From Candidatus Baltobacteraceae bacterium (GTDB taxonomy: Bacteria; Vulcanimicrobiota; Vulcanimicrobiia; Vulcanimicrobiales; Vulcanimicrobiaceae): a DNA stretch of 64,000 bases. A program made the position numbers and the translations under genes. The stretch lies in NCBI GenBank assembly GCA_036488875.1, contig DASXGW010000001.1, positions 248,001 through 312,000 on the forward strand, given 5' to 3'. Every line of letters starts with the position of its first letter. Positions within the stretch are counted from its first letter, which is position 1. Below are positions 61,961 through 64,000 of the stretch, one piece after another. The notes under the pieces are model-generated. The model worked only from the letters and a program-made list of their open reading frames with translations, did no database searches and was not told the origin of the DNA.

Positions 61961-63139
61961 ATGTTACGCCTGCCGCGCGCGCTGATTCCGATTTACGGCA
62001 CGACGTTAGCCGATACGTTGGGCTACACGCTCATGATTCCGCTGCTGCCGTCGCTGGTGCGCCAGTTTCACGTTTCGGACCTGATGGTGGGAGCGCTATT
62101 GAGCGTGCCGGCGTTTTGCTCGACGATCGCTGCGCCGGTGTGGGGCAAAGTAAGCGACCGGATCGGCAGAAAGCCCATTATCATCGGCTCCCAGGTGCTC
62201 ACATTGCTGGGGTACCTCGTCCTGGCGACGGCGCACTCGTTCGTGATCATCTTCGCGTCGCGAATCGCGTCGGGATTGGGCGCGGGCGGCTTGGGAGCGG
62301 TGCAATCCTATATCGCCGACGTCACCGAGCCCAAACAGCGCGATATCGCTTATTCGCTCTACGGTGCGGTTTTCGGCGTCGCGTTCATCATCGGTCCGCT
62401 CATCTCGGGCTTTCTCGCAAAAGAGGGATATTCGATTCCGTTTTTCGTTGCGTCGGGACTCGCGGCGGCGAACATCGTCTTTACGTGGTACTTCATTCCG
62501 TCATTCGGTAAAAAAGACAAGCCGAGCAGCGTGCAGGAGTCGGTCAAAGCTGCGAGCGCCCCAGGTGTGCGATTGGTTTTGATCCGGCAGTTTTTGGCGA
62601 TTCTCGCGATCGTCTGCTTCTTGTCGAACTTCGGACTGTTTTTGGAACACGTGCTGCGGACGAACGTTTCTGCGATCGGCTGGCTCTTGGCGCTGGCAGG
62701 CGCCGTCGGCGGCGCGGCCATGATCTTCGTCGTTACGCCGTTGGCGGCTCGCATCGGGGATCGCCGGGTCGCGCGGCTCGGGTTGTTCTTTAGCTTCATC
62801 GCCTACGGAATGTTGTGGTTCTCCGATAATATGCCGCTGTTTTGCGTGATGCTCGTGTTTTGGGCCGTCGGCTCGGCGATGGTCGAGCCGACGCTGACGT
62901 CGCTGCTTTCCGTGCGCGCGAAGGCCAGCGAACGCGGGGCGGTGATGGGCGTCAGCGATTCGGTGAACAGCTTAGCCATGATCGTGGGGCCGGCGGCCGG
63001 CGCGGCAATCATCGGCCTCAATCCACGGCTTTTGGGCGTCATTCCCGCCGTAGCAGCGTTGGCGGCCATCGTCATACCGCAGTGGCGGCAGGACGACGCG
63101 AAAGAAGAGAAGGAGCGCAAGCGCGCTAAAGCAAGCTGA
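61961..63139 (+). CDS. MFS transporter (DHA1-like)
   Basis: 392 residues from ATG 61961; the longer open frame upstream is antisense to the phosphoesterase and is not used. Twelve hydrophobic segments, motif A GKVSDRIGRKPIIIGSQVL after helix 2, and GVAFIIGPLISGFLA in helix 5. The helix-4 segment GLGAGGLGAVQSYIADVTEP is similar to TetA-like exporters. A TATTAC at 61948-61953 leaves only 7 bases to the ATG, so the mRNA may be leaderless. Substrate unknown. Confidence 0.88.
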   Translation: MLRLPRALIPIYGTTLADTLGYTLMIPLLPSLVRQFHVSDLMVGALLSVPAFCSTIAAPVWGKVSDRIGRKPIIIGSQVLTLLGYLVLATAHSFVIIFASRIASGLGAGGLGAVQSYIADVTEPKQRDIAYSLYGAVFGVAFIIGPLISGFLAKEGYSIPFFVASGLAAANIVFTWYFIPSFGKKDKPSSVQESVKAASAPGVRLVLIRQFLAILAIVCFLSNFGLFLEHVLRTNVSAIGWLLALAGAVGGAAMIFVVTPLAARIGDRRVARLGLFFSFIAYGMLWFSDNMPLFCVMLVFWAVGSAMVEPTLTSLLSVRAKASERGAVMGVSDSVNSLAMIVGPAAGAAIIGLNPRLLGVIPAVAALAAIVIPQWRQDDAKEEKERKRAKAS

Positions 63140-63995
63140 TCTGGCGCTGCCCTTGGGGCACAATGCGATCCGCTTCGCGCGCCGGGTGCGTGCGCAGCGC
63201 GGCGCGGACGTCGCGATCGATAACCGACGAAACCGAGTACGGAGCGTATGTGCCGCAATACATGCGCTCGTAGCGTTCGACCAGTTCGGGCCGGTGTTCG
63301 CGTGCGTAGGCAAAGAAGGCCTCGCGCGTGACGTCGCCCAGATATAACGTACTCGACCACACGTTGGCGGCCCCTGCGTCGCGCGCCGCGCGCACGACGG
63401 CCTCGAGACTCTCGGGCGTATCGGTCAGATGCGGGATCACCGGCGCCAGCGCGACATTGACTTTGATGCCGGCTGACGCAAGCATCGCAACGGCGCGTAA
63501 CCGTTGGCGCGGCGGAGCGACGGTCGGTTCGATCTCGCGCGCGAGTGCGTCGTCGAGCGTCGCAATGCTGATCGATACGCCCACGCCCACGTTATGCGCG
63601 AGCGTTTGCAAAACATCGACGTCGCGAACGACCAGGGGCGAGCGCGTGATGATGCCGGCCGGCGTATCGTAATCGTTGAACGCCTCCAAGATGCGGCGGG
63701 TCAGTCGATAGCGGCCTTCGAGCGGCTGGTACGGGTCGGTTACCGTTCCGACCGCGACGTATTCGCGCCGCCAAGCGGCCCGAGCCAGTTCGCGCCGCAC
63801 GATCGCCGGCGCGTTGACCTTCACGAAGATCCGGCTGCCCCAGCGATCGACGCCGTCTTCGTCGAGGAACCAGTGCGTGCGCCGGGCGTAGCAGAAGACG
63901 CATTGGTGGTAGCAGCCGCGGTACGGATTGACGGACCAGTTGAAGGGCATGCCCTTGACCGGGTTGATGACCGATTTCGCGATCTGCTCGACCAC
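63126..63995 (-). CDS. Radical SAM protein (SplB-like, Rv2578c-type), possibly 5' incomplete
   Basis: At least 289 residues; the frame is still open at the right edge, so the true start may lie beyond 64000. The 4Fe-4S/SAM motif CYHQCVFCYARR (C-x3-C-x2-C) is near residue 28, after NPVKGMPFNWSVNPYRG. Further blocks VAVGTVTDPYQPLEGRYRLT and ITRSPLVVRDVDVLQ are as in spore-photoproduct-lyase-related proteins. Reaction unknown. Its end overlaps the MFS gene by 14 bases. Confidence 0.88.
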   Translation of the reverse strand: MVEQIAKSVINPVKGMPFNWSVNPYRGCYHQCVFCYARRTHWFLDEDGVDRWGSRIFVKVNAPAIVRRELARAAWRREYVAVGTVTDPYQPLEGRYRLTRRILEAFNDYDTPAGIITRSPLVVRDVDVLQTLAHNVGVGVSISIATLDDALAREIEPTVAPPRQRLRAVAMLASAGIKVNVALAPVIPHLTDTPESLEAVVRAARDAGAANVWSSTLYLGDVTREAFFAYAREHRPELVERYERMYCGTYAPYSVSSVIDRDVRAALRTHPAREADRIVPQGQRQISLL

Positions 63996-64000
63996 CTCGA

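Overview
The window is high-GC, gene-dense bacterial chromosome. Genes are packed with ATGA/GTGA/TTGA overlaps and many GTG or TTG starts. There are no rRNA genes, no CRISPR array and no integrase or transposase. The many secreted lipoproteins, the GloVer-type repeat protein, four PF04185-type phosphoesterases and the mosaic purine genes suggest an uncultured soil-type lineage; Vulcanimicrobiota/Eremiobacterota (WPS-2) is my best guess, but this is inference only.

Layout. 1-2.7 kb: truncated retropepsin/PDZ protein, a frameshifted GloVer lipoprotein and two small unknown genes. 2.7-4.0 kb: minus-strand tRNA-Gln(CTG) and tRNA-Glu(CTC) with their own promoter and terminator, just downstream of two tandem HNH genes carrying a repeated N-terminal module. 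4.1-7.5 kb: sugar nucleotidyltransferase, GT4 glycosyltransferase and an alpha/alpha-barrel glycosidase-like protein. 7.6-15.4 kb: pcrA, the lysine/aspartate operon dapB-asd-lysC-dapA, a WecG/TagA glycosyltransferase and a second nucleotidyltransferase. 16.3-19.1 kb: comF-ribD-ribE-thioesterase. 19.1-22.7 kb (minus): ECF sigma factor with a membrane partner, VOC protein, TetR-MFS pair with a clear operator, and a 57-residue gene. 22.8-24.8 kb: ribBA with an N-terminal HTH domain behind an apparently leaderless promoter, then ribH. 25.4-28.3 kb (minus): glpK-glpD. 28.4-32.1 kb: double zinc-ribbon protein, mtnA, phosphoesterase, holA. 32.2-35.4 kb (minus): secreted protein, Uma2 protein and a family-5 solute-binding lipoprotein, among dispersed hairpin repeats. 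35.4-41.6 kb: purB-(small ORF)-purC/E-purL-purQ-purS. 41.6-46.4 kb: zinc metalloprotease, small membrane proteins with a regulator and paired operator-like palindromes, uppS. 46.5-50.9 kb: purP-secreted protein-cydA-cydB. 50.9-51.3 kb (minus): hicB with a frameshifted hicA. 51.4-56.0 kb: second purP, tpx, guaA, purD. 56.1-64 kb: AhpD-like protein, DUF2079 membrane protein, three tandem phosphoesterase lipoproteins, MFS transporter and a radical SAM protein running off the window.

The most unusual content is metabolic. The purine pathway combines an animal-PAICS-like PurC-PurE fusion whose PurE half lacks its catalytic signatures, small PurL plus PurQ, a divergent insertion-bearing PurS, and two paralogues of PurP, an enzyme best known from archaea. 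Riboflavin synthesis is split over two loci, one headed by an HTH-RibBA fusion. A dispersed repeat whose hairpin is kept by compensatory changes lies at several gene boundaries, including immediately upstream of, or inside, the starts of purB and guaA.
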